Position numbers and translations under genes: made by a program
The notes under the pieces: generated by a model
The model's input: the letters and a program-made list of their open reading frames with translations, nothing else
What the model was told of the DNA's origin: nothing
Databases searched by the model: none
Shown here: piece by piece, positions 37,201 through 47,877 of the stretch
Layout: the number at the start of each line of letters is the position of its first letter
How positions within the stretch are numbered: position 1 is the stretch's first letter
Assembly (NCBI GenBank): GCA_911728455.2
Contig: OU452227.1
Span: 13,408,110 to 13,472,109, forward strand
Length of the DNA stretch: 64,000 bases
From: Marthasterias glacialis
Lineage: Eukaryota; Echinodermata; Asteroidea; Forcipulatida; Asteriidae
Direction of reading: 5' to 3'

Positions 37201-40200
37201 GTCCATTTTGGCTATGTTGTGTTCAGACCATTTATGGATGAGATACTCATTGGTAGAATACGAAGCTGCAGCAGGGAAGGTGTACACAGTAAGTTTGTAG
37301 GTCCATTTTGGCTATGTTGTGTTCCGACCATTTATGGATGAGATACTCATTGGTAGAATACGAAGCTGCAGCAGGGAAGGTGTACACAGTAAGTTTGTAG
37401 GTCCATTTTGGCTATGTTGTGTTCAGACCATTTATGGATGAGATACTCATTGGTAGAATACGAAGCTGCAGCAGGGAAGGTGTACACAGTAAGTTTGTAG
37501 GTCCATTTTGGCTATGTTGTGTTCAGACCATTTATGGATGAGATACTCATTGGTAGAATACGAAGCTGCAGCAGGGAAGGTGTACACAGTAAGTTTGTAG
37601 GTCCATTTTGGCTATGTTGTGTTCAGACCATTTATGGATGAGATACTCATTGGTAGAATACGAAGCTGCAGCAGGGAAGGTGTACACAGTAAGTTTGTAG
37701 GTCCATTTTGGCTATGTTGTGTTCAGACCATTTATGGATGAGATACTCATTGGTAGAATACGAAGCTGCAGCAGGGAAGGTGTACACAGTAAGTTTGTAG
37801 GTCCATTTTGGCTATGTTGTGTTCAGACCATTTATGGATGAGATACTCATTGGTAGAATACGAAGCTGCAGCAGGGAAGGTGTACACAGTAAGTTTGTAG
37901 GTCCATTTTGGCTATGTTGTGTTCAGACCATTTATGGATGAGATACTCATTGGTAGAATACGAAGCTGCAGCAGGGAAGGTGTACACAGTAAGTTTGTAG
38001 GTCCATTTTGGCTATGTTGTGTTCAGACCATTTATGGATGAGATACTCATTGGTAGAATACGAAGCTGCAGCAGGGAAGGTGTACACAGTAAGTTTGTAG
38101 GTCCATTTTGGCTATGTTGTGTTCAGACCATTTATGGATGAGATACTCATTGGTAGAATACGAAGCTGCAGCAGGGAAGGTGTACACAGTAAGTTTGTAG
38201 GTCCATTTTGGCTATGTTGTGTTCAGACCATTTATGGATGAGATACTCATTGGTAGAATACGAAGCTGCAGCAGGGAAGGTGTACACAGTAAGTTTGTAG
38301 GTCCATTTTGGCTATGTTGTGTTCAGACCATTTATGGATGAGATACTCATTGGTAGAATACGAAGCTGCAGCAGGGAAGGTGTACACAGTAAGTTTGTAG
38401 GTCCATTTTGGCTATGTTGTGTTCAGACCATTTATGGATGAGATACTCATTGGTAGAATACGAAGCTGCAGCAGGGAAGGTGTACACAGTAAGTTTGTAG
38501 GTCCATTTTGGCTATGTTGTGTTCAGACCATTTATGGATGAGATACTCATTGGTAGAATACGAAGCTGCAGCAGGGAAGGTGTACACAGTAAGTTTGTAG
38601 GTCCATTTTGGCTATGTTGTGTTCAGACCATTTATGGATGAGATACTCATTGGTAGAATACGAAGCTGCAGCAGGGAAGGTGTACACAGTAAGTTTGTAG
38701 GTCCATTTTGGCTATGTTGTGTTCAGACCATTTATGGATGAGATACTCATTGGTAGAATACGAAGCTGCAGCAGGGAAGGTGTACACAGTAAGTTTGTAG
38801 GTCCATTTTGGCTATGTTGTGTTCAGACCATTTATGGATGAGATACTCATTGGTAGAATACGAAGCTGCAGCAGGGAAGGTGTACACAGTAAGTTTGTAG
38901 GTCCATTTTGGCTATGTTGTGTTCAGACCATTTATGGATGAGATACTCATTGGTAGAATACGAAGCTGCAGCAGGGAAGGTGTACACAGTAAGTTTGTAG
39001 GACCATTTTGGCTATGTTGTGTTCAGACCATTTATGGATGAGATACTCATTGGTAGAATACGAAGCTGCAGCAGGGAAGGTGTACACAGTAAGTTTGTAG
39101 GTCCATTTTGGCTATGTTGTGTTCAGACCATTTATGGATGAGATACTCATTGGTAGAATACGAAGCTGCAGCAGGGAAGGTGTACACAGTAAGTTTGTAG
39201 GTCCATTTTGGCTATGTTGTGTTCAGACCATTTATGGATGAGATACTCATTGGTAGAATACGAAGCTGCAGCAGGGAAGGTGTACACAGTAAGTTTGTAG
39301 GTCCATTTTGGCTATGTTGTGTTCAGACCATTTATGGATGAGATACTCATTGGTAGAATACGAAGCTGCAGCAGGGAAGGTGTACACAGTAAGTTTGTAG
39401 GTCCATTTTGGCTATGTTGTGTTCAGACCATTTATGGATGAGATACTCATTGGTAGAATACGAAGCTGCAGCAGGGAAGGTGTACACAGTAAGTTTGTAG
39501 GTCCATTTTGGCTATGTTGTGTTCAGACCATTTATGGATGAGATACTCATTGGTAGAATACGAAGCTGCAGCAGGGAAGGTGTACACAGTAAGTTTGTAG
39601 GTCCATTTTGGCTATGTTGTGTTCAGACCATTTATGGATGAGATACTCATTGGTAGAATACGAAGCTGCAGCAGGGAAGGTGTACACAGTAAGTTTGTAG
39701 GTCCATTTTGGCTATGTTGTGTTCAGACCATTTATGGATGAGATACTCATTGGTAGAATACGAAGCTGCAGCAGGGAAGGTGTACACAGTAAGTTTGTAG
39801 GTCCATTTTGGCTATGTTGTGTTCAGACCATTTATGGATGAGATACTCATTGGTAGAATACGAAGCTGCAGCAGGGAAGGTGTACACAGTAAGTTTGTAG
39901 GTCCATTTTGGCTATGTTGTGTTCAGACCATTTATGGATGAGATACTCATTGGTAGAATACGAAGCTGCAGCAGGGAAGGTGTACACAGTAAGTTTGTAG
40001 GTCCATTTTGGCTATGTTGTGTTCAGACCATTTATGGATGAGATACTCATTGGTAGAATACGAAGCTGCAGCAGGGAAGGTGTACACAGTAAGTTTGTAG
40101 GTCCATTTTGGCTATGTTGTGTTCAGACCATTTATGGATGAGATACTCATTGGTAGAATACGAAGCTGCAGCAGGGAAGGTGTACACAGTAAGTTTGTAG

Positions 40201-43200
40201 GTCCATTTTGGCTATGTTGTGTTCAGACCATTTATGGATGAGATACTCATTGGTAGAATACGAAGCTGCAGCAGGGAAGGTGTACACAGTAAGTTTGTAG
40301 GTCCATTTTGGCTATGTTGTGTTCAGACCATTTATGGATGAGATACTCATTGGTAGAATACGAAGCTGCAGCAGGGAAGGTGTACACAGTAAGTTTGTAG
40401 GTCCATTTTGGCTATGTTGTGTTCAGACCATTTATGGATGAGATACTCATTGGTAGAATACGAAGCTGCAGCAGGGAAGGTGTACACAGTAAGTTTGTAG
40501 GTCCATTTTGGCTATGTTGTGTTCAGACCATTTATGGATGAGATACTCATTGGTAGAATACGAAGCTGCAGCAGGGAAGGTGTACACAGTAAGTTTGTAG
40601 GTCCATTTTGGCTATGTTGTGTTCAGACCATTTATGGATGAGATACTCATTGGTAGAATACGAAGCTGCAGCAGGGAAGGTGTACACAGTAAGTTTGTAG
40701 GTCCATTTTGGCTATGTTGTGTTCAGACCATTTATGGATGAGATACTCATTGGTAGAATACGAAGCTGCAGCAGGGAAGGTGTACACAGTAAGTTTGTAG
40801 GTCCATTTTGGCTATGTTGTGTTCAGACCATTTATGGATGAGATACTCATTGGTAGAATACGAAGCTGCAGCAGGGAAGGTGTACACAGTAAGTTTGTAG
40901 GTCCATTTTGGCTATGTTGTGTTCAGACCATTTATGGATGAGATACTCATTGGTAGAATACGAAGCTGCAGCAGGGAAGGTGTACACAGTAAGTTTGTAG
41001 GTCCATTTTGGCTATGTTGTGTTCAGACCATTTATGGATGAGATACTCATTGGTAGAATACGAAGCTGCAGCAGGGAAGGTGTACACAGTAAGTTTGTAG
41101 GTCCATTTTGGCTATGTTGTGTTCAGACCATTTATGGATGAGATACTCATTGGTAGAATACGAAGCTGCAGCAGGGAAGGTGTACACAGTAAGTTTGTAG
41201 GTCCATTTTGGCTATGTTGTGTTCAGACCATTTATGGATGAGATACTCATTGGTAGAATACGAAGCTGCAGCAGGGAAGGTGTACACAGTAAGTTTGTAG
41301 GTCCATTTTGGCTATGTTGTGTTCCGACCATTTATGGATGAGATACTCGATGGTAGAATACGAAGCTGCAGCAGGGAAGGTGTACACAGTAAGTTTGTAG
41401 GTCCATTTTGGCTATGTTGTGTTCAGACCATTTATGGATGAGATACTCATTGGTAGAATACGAAGCTGCAGCAGGGAAGGCGTACACATTAAGTGTACTG
41501 GATATCTCATGTGTTGTAGAGCTTGTCAGGTCAGCCGCCTATTAGGAATATGAAAATACACAGAGCTTAGTCTTTCCTGGAATTACATCTTTGGGAGGGC
41601 AAGGCCATTTTCTTTTTTGCAAAAGGCACTACTGTTGGAAAATCTCAAAATCTATGGGAAAATTTTGAAGGGGCACGAAGGCCAAGACCAGGGCAATGAA
41701 GGCCATTGCCTCTGTGGCCTTTGTGTAATTCCAGACCTGCTTAGTGTAACATATATGCAGATAATTATAAGTCAATAAACATGAAAATTTGTCAACCCTT
41801 ATCGCATTAAAATATGCTTGCAAAAAAGTTGCAGTTAGACTGAAACCTCTGTTTTGAACCACTGTTTTGGTCCGGGTCTGGAATGAGTAATTAATTACCA
41901 TTACTAAAAGATAAGCTGCTTGACATACAGGCCTTTTCACATCACGTACTTTTCTACACGTGTTGAAATCTAAACGGGTCCGACCCGTAAAGACTCTGAA
42001 AAAATTTAACATGATTCAATCCGCTCGGCGTTCACACTGATCCACGAAAATAAGCTGTGGGTAACTCTTCAACACGTGCGATGTGGATGATCTTTTCACA
42101 CTGGCAACAGTACACACGGGTCATGAGCGGATTATTCCCATACTGCATTGTGACAGAGCATCCCAGAGCACCATGATGTCCACACACCTCAACAACAGTA
42201 CACACGGGTCATGGGTGGATTATTCCCAAACTGCATTGTAACAGAGCATCCTAGAGCACCACGATGTCCACACACCTCAACAACAGTACACATTGGTCAT
42301 GAGTGGATTATTCCCATACTGCATTGTAACAGAGCATCCTAGAGCGCCACGACGCCCACACACCTCAACAACAGTACACACAGGTCATGAGTGGATTATT
42401 CCCATACTGCATTGTAACAGAGCATCCTAGAGCGCCACGACGCCCACACACCTCAACAACAGTACACACAGGTCATGAGTGGATTATTCCCATACTGCAT
42501 CGTAACAGAGCATCCCAGAGCGCCACGATGTCCACACACCTCAACAACAGTACACATTGGTCATGAGTGGATTATTCCCATACTGCATTGTAACAGAGCA
42601 TCCTAGAGCGCCACGACGCCCACACACCTCAACAACAGTACACACAGGTCATGAGTGGATTATTCCCATACTGCATTGTAACAGAGCATCCTAGAGCGCC
42701 ACGACGCCCACACACCTCAACAACAGTACACACAGGTCATGAGTGGATTATTCCCATACTGCATCGTAACAGAGCATCCCAGAGCGCCACGACATCCACA
42801 CACCTCAACAACAGTTAACACGGGTCATGAGTGGATTATTCCCATACTGCATTGTGACAGAGCATCCCAGAGCGCCAAGACGTCCACACACCTCAACAAC
42901 AGTACACACGGGTCATGAGTGGATTATTCCCATACTGCATTGTGACAGAGCATCCCAGAGCACCATGATGTCCACACACCTCAACAACAGTACACACGGG
43001 TCATGGGTGGATTATTCCCAAACTGCATTGTAACAGAGCATCCTAGAGCACCACGATGTCCACACACCTCAACAACAGTACACATTGGTCATGAGTGGAT
43101 TATTCCCATACTGCATTGTAACAGAGCATCCTAGAGCGCCACGACGCCCACACACCTCAACAACAGTACACACAGGTCATGAGTGGATTATTCCCATACT

Positions 43201-46200
43201 GCATTGTAACAGAGCATCCTAGAGCGCCACGACGCCCACACACCTCAACAACAGTACACACAGGTCATGAGTGGATTATTCCCATACTGCATCGTAACAG
43301 AGCATCCCAGAGCGCCACAACGTCCACACACCTCAACAACAGTACACATTGGTCATGAGTGGATTATTCCCATACTGCATTGTAACAGAGCATCCTAGAG
43401 CGCCACGACGCCCACACACCTCAACAACAGTACACACAGGTCATGAGTGGATTATTCCCATACTGCATTGTAACAGAGCATCCTAGAGCGCCACGACGCC
43501 CACACACCTCAACAACAGTACACACAGGTCATGAGTGGATTATTCCCATACTGCATCGTAACAGAGCATCCCAGAGCGCCACGACATCCACACACCTCAA
43601 CAACAGTTAACACGGGTCATGAGTGGATTATTCCCATACTGCATTGTGACAGAGCATCCCAGAGCGCCAAGACGTCCACACACCTCAACAACAGTACACA
43701 CGGGTCATGAGCGGATTATTCCCATACTGCATTAAAACAGAGCATCCTAGAGCGCCACGACGCCCACACACCTCAACAACAGTACACACAGGTCATGAGT
43801 GGATTATTCCCATACTGCATTGTAACAGAGCATCCTAGAGCGCCACGACGCCCACACACCTCAACACGGATAGAAAATGAACCCAGGAGTGTTCACACTG
43901 CGGCTTTTGACACGTATTGGAATTTTTCGTAGTGTGAAAAGGCCTATAATAAGGGAATAAAAGAGTGGTGACCGAGGTCTTAAATGCCCGATTAAAATCG
44001 GCAGGGGCGTGGCCGTGTGATAAAGGACCGAGCCAAATGCGAGGTCCTTTATCACACGGCCACGACCCTGCAAGGTTTTAAACGGCCGTTTAAGACCGAG
44101 TCACTACTCTTTTATTCCCATTCATAGATGCCCTTTTTGGTAAAAAGCGTAATAATGTAGACAAATCCGTTGAAACTTTTCTGGTTTGTTTTAAATTTGT
44201 TTTTCAATTCTTGTCGCAAAGGGTCGACGCTCACCGGTTGCGCGTACGCGCGCGTATTAATAGACTTTACATTGAGTACTGCTATGTATTGATTGCGCTA
44301 CGCGTAAATTAGCACCTGCGTAAGCTAGTGCGCAAACACGTGGGCTATAATGAGCGCAGAACACTCTTTCACAGCTCCAGCTATGTCTATATCATCCGTT
44401 TAAAACCGGTCTTAAACAGTCATGTGACCACCTTTCAACCAATAGGAATGCCCACATTGTCCCAAACTGACTGGGGTATTTATGAATGTGGGGTAAAATG
44501 TCAATTGTTCCTGATGTGTGATAGTGTGTATAGATGGTGTTTCTTCACGTTGTAACCATCAGGTTTTTGTTGTTATTGTTATTTTTTTGCAGTATCACTA
44601 GGTTTCTTTGATGACATCGTGATCCCACCTGAAGCCCTACAACAGCCATCCAAATTGTATCCTTATCAAAATGCCCTGTCACCACATTCCCCGCCCCTCC
44701 CCCCCCCCCTGTCCAAACCCGGTATATGGACAAGGGAGATATATTAACTGAATTTCACATCTCTTGCTGGTTCTGTGTTTTGGTTGGCTGAACCACGGTC
44801 ACGTGTGGTTAACTAATACAGGCTAGTGCATAAAAATTATACCACTGAATTAGACGTGCATTGAAACATCATGCATGTGTAATTTGTGGGAAATACATGT
44901 AGTTCTTGTACCGGGCAACATACTCAAAGTTTGACTGGTTACAGCGCCCTCTCATGATGTGAACAGTGAACAGCTACTACAAAATTGAATCTAGGGAATT
45001 TCAGGCCTGTTACTTTGCACTAGTTAGGGCAAGGCAGTTTTCTTTTAGTAAAGAGCACCTCTATGAGGGAAGGTTAAAGTTCTACTGGAATATTTCAAGG
45101 GGCATCAAGGCAGTGACAAGGGGCATGGAAGCAGTTGCCTTCATTGCCTCCGTGATGTATCAGACCAGGAATTTAAAAGCATTCCTTTAATAGGAGACTT
45201 TTGAACGAGACTTTTGAATGGTCCTTTTTCATGGTTCTTACCAGTAGTACGCACGCTCAGAACTACACACAGAGTACTGAGCATGTGTGCAACACGCTCA
45301 GAACTGTCAAAAAGGACCGTTCTGTCTGCTGCCGCCAGCGTCTCAAAAGTCTCCCATTGTTTAATTGCTCTTGAGGATCTTGATTGTACATCCTTGACCC
45401 TTACCCATCAGTGATGAAACGGAACAAGTTTGGGTATGGGAATATGAGACTGAGGAGGGAACCCATGATTTGTTCATGGATACAAGTGAAGAGATCCGAT
45501 TCCGTGTTGTCGATGAGACTTTTGTTGATACAACACCAGTAGGGCCAGAAGATGTAATAGAAGCAGGGGCAGAGACTGGTAATGAAGGGTCTAAGAGTAA
45601 GAAGTCTCCTTACAGCCTGACGGTATGTACTGTTACAATCTCTTTGGTACTACCTCAACTCAGACATCAGTCCTACTAAAGTAACCCGATTTACCTGACG
45701 TTGTCATTACCCATAATCAGTACCCATAATTTGGGGTGGCATGGGTGGCGTGCGCATAAAGCACTTGCCTCTCATCATTGTGTCTCCGGTTCGAATCCTG
45801 GCAAGAGCCATATGTGACTAGAGTTGTATGTTGGTTCTCTCCTGTGCCACAAGGGTTTTTCTCCAGACCATCCGATTTTCCTCCCTCCGGAAAAACCAAG
45901 CACTTTTAATCTTGCTCCTTAGTCATATAATGGTTGATGTGGCTGGCTGCCGAAGGCACCCTCGAATGCCTGCAGCTCGAACACTTACAGCTGCATCCTT
46001 CGCAATTAAGCTTCGCAGCTGCCAGTAAGGATTGTATGCATTTTAGGGGAAATGTACATGGTTAGATCCACACCATATCTTTATATGCAATTTGCAATTT
46101 GACTCCCAATTTAATGGCAGACTGCGGGATAGTTCTCAGAATTTCCTGACTGTTTTTGTTTTTGAAAATATGGTTGTCACAATGGAACCATACATAACCA

Positions 46201-46762
46201 AGTAATGACAACAAACATACGGATAAAATATGCTGAGATTTCTTTTTCTCTTTCGAGGAGATGTGGCTTTTGTTCACCGTGGCCACCGTGGTCAATGTGG
46301 CCAAACCTTGGCCATAAGCCACAGCCCATAATCGGCCATGGCATGCTGGAATCTCGGACTTACCTCCCATGCCGAATACGATGATGGCAGCTTTAAGATC
46401 TCGCATAATTGTCATTTGTTTGCAACAAGAAGATGAATGTTTGATATTGGGATAAAACAAAAATCTCCAGAAAAAGGGAGATTTCGAGCATAAATTCCGG
46501 GCATATTTACTTGTCTGGGGTAGGTATCCCTGGAATTTTTTTTCAAATGGTCTATCAGGATTTTGTTTGCATTTTCTGGAAATGTTTTGCTTGTACAAAC
46601 GTATCCTGGCGGTAAGTGGTTAAAGTTGTGAATTGAGTTAATGCAAATGGTTTGACATATTTTTAACTAATCATACTCAACATTTGTTCGTTTGTATCCT
46701 TTGATGAATAGGGGTCAATAAGTGAACCAGGTCTTGGTTTGCTTACCTGGTGGGCCAGCTAG
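34241..46762 (+). CDS. POLR3H: RNA polymerase III subunit RPC8 (POLR3H), whole gene
   Basis: Six coding exons give 621 nt, 206 aa plus stop (human about 204 aa): 34285-34395, 36447-36542, one 88-nt exon 3 (copy 1 at 36901-36988), 44593-44656, 45412-45622 and 46712-46762. The reading frame joins cleanly at phases 0, 0, 1, 2 and 0. The protein is the Rpb7-like stalk subunit of Pol III, which with RPC9 helps initiate tRNA and 5S transcription. Signatures seen: [92 protein letters not shown], and the C-terminal [12 protein letters not shown]. Exon 3 exists in 46 tandem copies. A pyrimidine-rich AG at 34239-34240 suggests a 5'-UTR intron, so the leader exon begins at 34241. Confidence 0.96.
34285..34395 (+). 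CDS. POLR3H: POLR3H coding exon 1
   Basis: ATG at 34285 starts [13 protein letters not shown], the family N terminus; an upstream in-frame ATG at 34120 is before the probable 5'-UTR acceptor and is not used. It ends KLANK at a GTAAGT donor, phase 0. Confidence 0.95.
34622..34745 (+). repeat. Short imperfect tandem repeat
   Basis: Four imperfect copies of about 37 bp around '(c)acaagtggcttgtacaaaaa' lie in POLR3H intron 1. They produce overlapping spurious ORFs on both strands. Confidence 0.7.
35655..35912 (+). mobile_element. SINE family E, first copy
   Basis: Shares with 45736-46034 the body 'gagtagagttgtgcgttggttctctcctgt(a/g)ccacaagggtttttctcc', 'ccggttttcctccctc', 'aatgtggctggctgcc(a/g)aagg' and 'ccttcgcaat(g/t)(c/a)agcttc'. 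The tRNA-like head is worn here and clearer in the other copy. Confidence 0.75.
35944..36320. mobile_element. AAAGGC-type MITE
   Basis: The left end ttaaaggccgggtataccttt and right end aagtatcccctgcttttaa are imperfect inverted repeats of about 20 bp. The body carries 'gagaaattacctgtttctaa', 'gtttctcacaatgtttt' and 'caacagctctccattgctcc', which I recall from an abundant echinoderm repeat. It is the main reason for placing the genome near sea stars. Confidence 0.7.
36447..36542 (+). CDS. POLR3H: POLR3H coding exon 2
   Basis: Thirty-two codons between attgcag and GTACTC, phase 0 at both ends. It encodes [20 protein letters not shown], then [12 protein letters not shown], the most conserved block of the subunit. 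Confidence 0.96.
36793..36878 (+). repeat. Fragment of dispersed repeat B next to the exon array
   Basis: 'gatcccctctcaaccaatctgaat' and 'aaactgtcccaggtattcata' match the right-hand end of family B (2670-2720 and 44430-44490). It stops about 22 bp before the first exon-3 copy. Confidence 0.6.
36901..36988 (+). CDS. POLR3H: POLR3H coding exon 3, copy 1
   Basis: The acceptor ggttatttgtag ends at 36900, and the donor GTAAGT begins at 36989. Starts in phase 0, ends in phase 1, and joins exon 4 to restore the family sequence (GVH then SLGFFDD). It is the copy with the best family match ([11 protein letters not shown]) and the only one with a full natural intron in front. Which of the 46 copies is used in mRNA cannot be read from DNA alone. 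Confidence 0.85.
36901..41500 (+). repeat. POLR3H: 46-copy tandem array of POLR3H exon 3 (100-bp unit)
   Basis: Units start at 36901, 37001 and so on to 41401, with no length change. Each is the 88-nt exon (GTCCATTTT...GTACACA) plus the 12-nt linker GTAAGTTTGTAG. The exon encodes [20 protein letters not shown], then RSCSREGVH. The linker is a donor (GTAAGT) running straight into an acceptor (TTTGTAG). Copies 1-2 have CGC (Arg) at codon 4; copies 3-46 have GGC (Gly). TTCCGA replaces TTCAGA in copies 1, 2, 5 and 45; CTCGAT (Ile to Asp) is in copies 2 and 45; copy 22 begins GACC. The last copy (46) ends GTACACATTAAGT, with no donor GT. Read through, the array would shift frame and meet the linker TAG, so it must be handled by splicing. 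Confidence 0.97.
41590..41745 (+). repeat. Dispersed repeat family A
   Basis: Word order 'gagggcaaggccattttctt', 'aaaggcacta', 'gaaggggcacgaaggccaag', 'caatgaaggccattgcctc' as in 44998-45178. Lies just downstream of the exon array in intron 3. Confidence 0.65.
41928..43946. mobile_element. TIR element carrying an internal minisatellite
   Basis: The left end AGGCCTTTTCACATCACG (from 41929) is mirrored at the right end, where CGTAGTGTGAAAAGGCCT closes at 43945. The space between is almost entirely the 88-bp minisatellite. It has no transposase and looks like a non-autonomous element whose core expanded. A target duplication is not clear. Confidence 0.65.
42121..43866 (+). repeat. 88-bp minisatellite, 20 units, nine-unit higher-order period
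   Basis: 'tcatgagtggattattccca' recurs every 88 bp from 42121 to 43793. Variant units repeat with a 792-bp (9 x 88) period: the first-unit type at 42121 returns at 42913 and 43705, and the 'catgggtgg...cccaaactg' unit at 42209 returns at 43001. One internal ORF (42827-43033) is a by-product. Confidence 0.92.
43960..44500. repeat. Dispersed repeat family B
   Basis: Collinear with 2190-2735. It includes a strong hairpin at about 44010-44063, where 'gtggccgtgtgataaaggacc' pairs with 'ggtcctttatcacacggccac'. Right of it are 'cgcaaagggtcgacgc' and 'gtaagctagtgcgcaaacacg'. No ORF. Confidence 0.75.
44593..44656 (+). CDS. POLR3H: POLR3H coding exon 4
   Basis: Sixty-four nt after tttttttgcag; starts phase 1, ends phase 2 before GTATCC. 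Encodes [20 protein letters not shown]. Too short to appear as an ORF. Confidence 0.95.
44998..45178 (+). repeat. Dispersed repeat family A, best copy
   Basis: Starts 'ttcaggcctgttactttgca' and runs through 'gggcaaggcagttttctttt', 'gagcacctctatgag', 'aggggcatcaaggcagtgac' to 'gatgtatcagacc'. No coding role; in POLR3H intron 4. Confidence 0.75.
45190..45359. mobile_element. MITE family C, third copy
   Basis: Ends taggagacttttgaa and ctcaaaagtctcccattg, interior 'ccagtagtacgcacgctcagaact' and 'gtctgctgccgccagcgtctca'. It ends only about 50 bp before the POLR3H exon 5 acceptor. Confidence 0.8.
45412..45622 (+). CDS. POLR3H: POLR3H coding exon 5
   Basis: Acceptor ttacccatcag ends at 45411; donor GTATGT follows 45622. 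Encodes [40 protein letters not shown] and an acidic/Ser-Lys tail ending SPYSLT. Phase 2 in, phase 0 out. Confidence 0.95.
45736..46034 (+). mobile_element. SINE family E, second copy with tRNA-like head
   Basis: The head has 'gtggcgtgcgcataaagcac' and a B-box-like GGTTCGAATCCTGGC. The body matches 35655-35912 to the end (gctgccagtaaggatt). Lies in POLR3H intron 5. Confidence 0.8.
46035..46711. other. POLR3H intron 5, remainder
   Basis: A 178-codon minus-strand ORF (46062-46598) is open here, but its product has no recognisable domain and it lies within an intron. I regard it as chance or a decayed repeat, with low certainty. Confidence 0.3.
46712..46762 (+). CDS. POLR3H: POLR3H coding exon 6 (last)
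   Basis: Only 17 codons: [16 protein letters not shown] and TAG, after acceptor tgaatag. The end LGLLxWW is the family C terminus. It was found by looking for this motif. Confidence 0.95.
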   Translation, partial: GSISEPGLGLLTWWAS

Positions 46763-47420
46763 TAGAGTTATAAATCATCAATCCTACATGATGAAGCTTT
46801 TACAAGCTGTATAAAGGCTGCTACTTGGGGCGATTTATACAGGAGGACCTCACCTTGTTGGAGGACGAAAGGGTCACTGAGTGAAGGATGAAGCTCCCAT
46901 AAGCTGTGTACGATTCCTGTCATTGGGCGATCACAATGGACCTCTCCTTGTTGAGAGAATACAAGGTAAGGCAGTGTGGGAAGAAGTGCTTCAACATGGG
47001 ATCAGCACCAAGAGAAGAACTGCTGACCGGTTGCTCTCAGGCAATTGACTGATGTGTCAAGATGGTAAAGGTAACACTCATACATACAAGGTGTATTATT
47101 ATCTGAAGAAGCTAATTGCCATCCTTCGGGTGAGACAGTGTCTCAAATGCACAGATCGGTAATTGCATCAGTACACATATTCTCTTTGATATTGCTGCAA
47201 GATTTGTATCAGATTTTTGTTGAGTTGAGTTGCTTGGTTTCACTGTTTATATGAATTGTGACCATGTTTACACTACAGCACAAACTAACTTGATTAAGAT
47301 TGATCCCTGCTTTACATGTAGTCCTGTACCCTCTTGCATAAAGAGCTTTCATTTTGAGGTTCAGAAGTGCAGAACTGAATCTGGATTTAAGTCTTTGTGT
47401 ATAACACACTTCATGTATAC
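46763..47420. other. POLR3H 3' flank
   Basis: No good AATAAA soon after the stop. It contains two loosely similar stretches around 46780-46990 ('gatgaagc', 'cataagctgt') but no gene. Confidence 0.35.
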
Positions 47421-47877
47421 ATGGTAGTACCTCATGGTACCCAGTGGTGGTACCCCATGGTGGTGCCCCATGGTGATACCCCGTGTCAGTACCCCGTGGC
47501 AGTACCCCGTGGTGGTACCTCGTGGTGGTACCCCGTGGTAGTACCCCGTGGTAGTACCCCGTGTCAGTACCCCGTGCTGGTACCCCGTGCTGGTACCCCG
47601 TGGTGGTACCCCTTTGGCGGTACCCCGTGGTGGTACCCCATGGTGATACCCCGTGTCAGTACCCCGTGGCAGTACCCTGTGGCAGTACCCCGTGGCGGTA
47701 CCTCGTGGTGGTACCCCGTGGTAGTACCCCGTGCTGGTACCCCGTGGTGGTACCCCGTGGTGGTACCCCGTGGTGGTACCCCATGGTGGTACCCCGTGGC
47801 GGTACCCCGTGTTGGGGCCCCGTGGTGGCACCCTGTGGTGGTACCCCGTAGTGGTACCCTGTGGTGGTACCTACAGT
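47421..47877 (+). repeat. 13-bp minisatellite (GTACCCCGTGGTG)
   Basis: About 34 units of 13 bp with variants GGTA, GTCA, GCTG and GGCG at the end. Because 13 is not a multiple of 3 and the unit makes few stops, both strands read open for 150-177 codons as repeated PWWYPVVVPRGG or PPRGTTTGYHHGV peptides. These are not genes. Confidence 0.95.

Noticed and set aside
36901-41500. CRISPR-like or protein-repeat array
   Set aside because: Units have no variable spacers, and read-through shifts frame and meets TAG in the linker. The unit is a spliced exon of POLR3H.
42121-43866. Same number, 88, for the minisatellite unit and the POLR3H exon 3 length, suggesting a common origin
   Set aside because: The sequences share no words; the exon array period is 100, not 88. 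Coincidence.
46062-46598. 178-codon minus-strand ORF
   Set aside because: Lies within POLR3H intron 5, no domain, Lys/Ser/Cys composition typical of chance frames; kept only as a remark.
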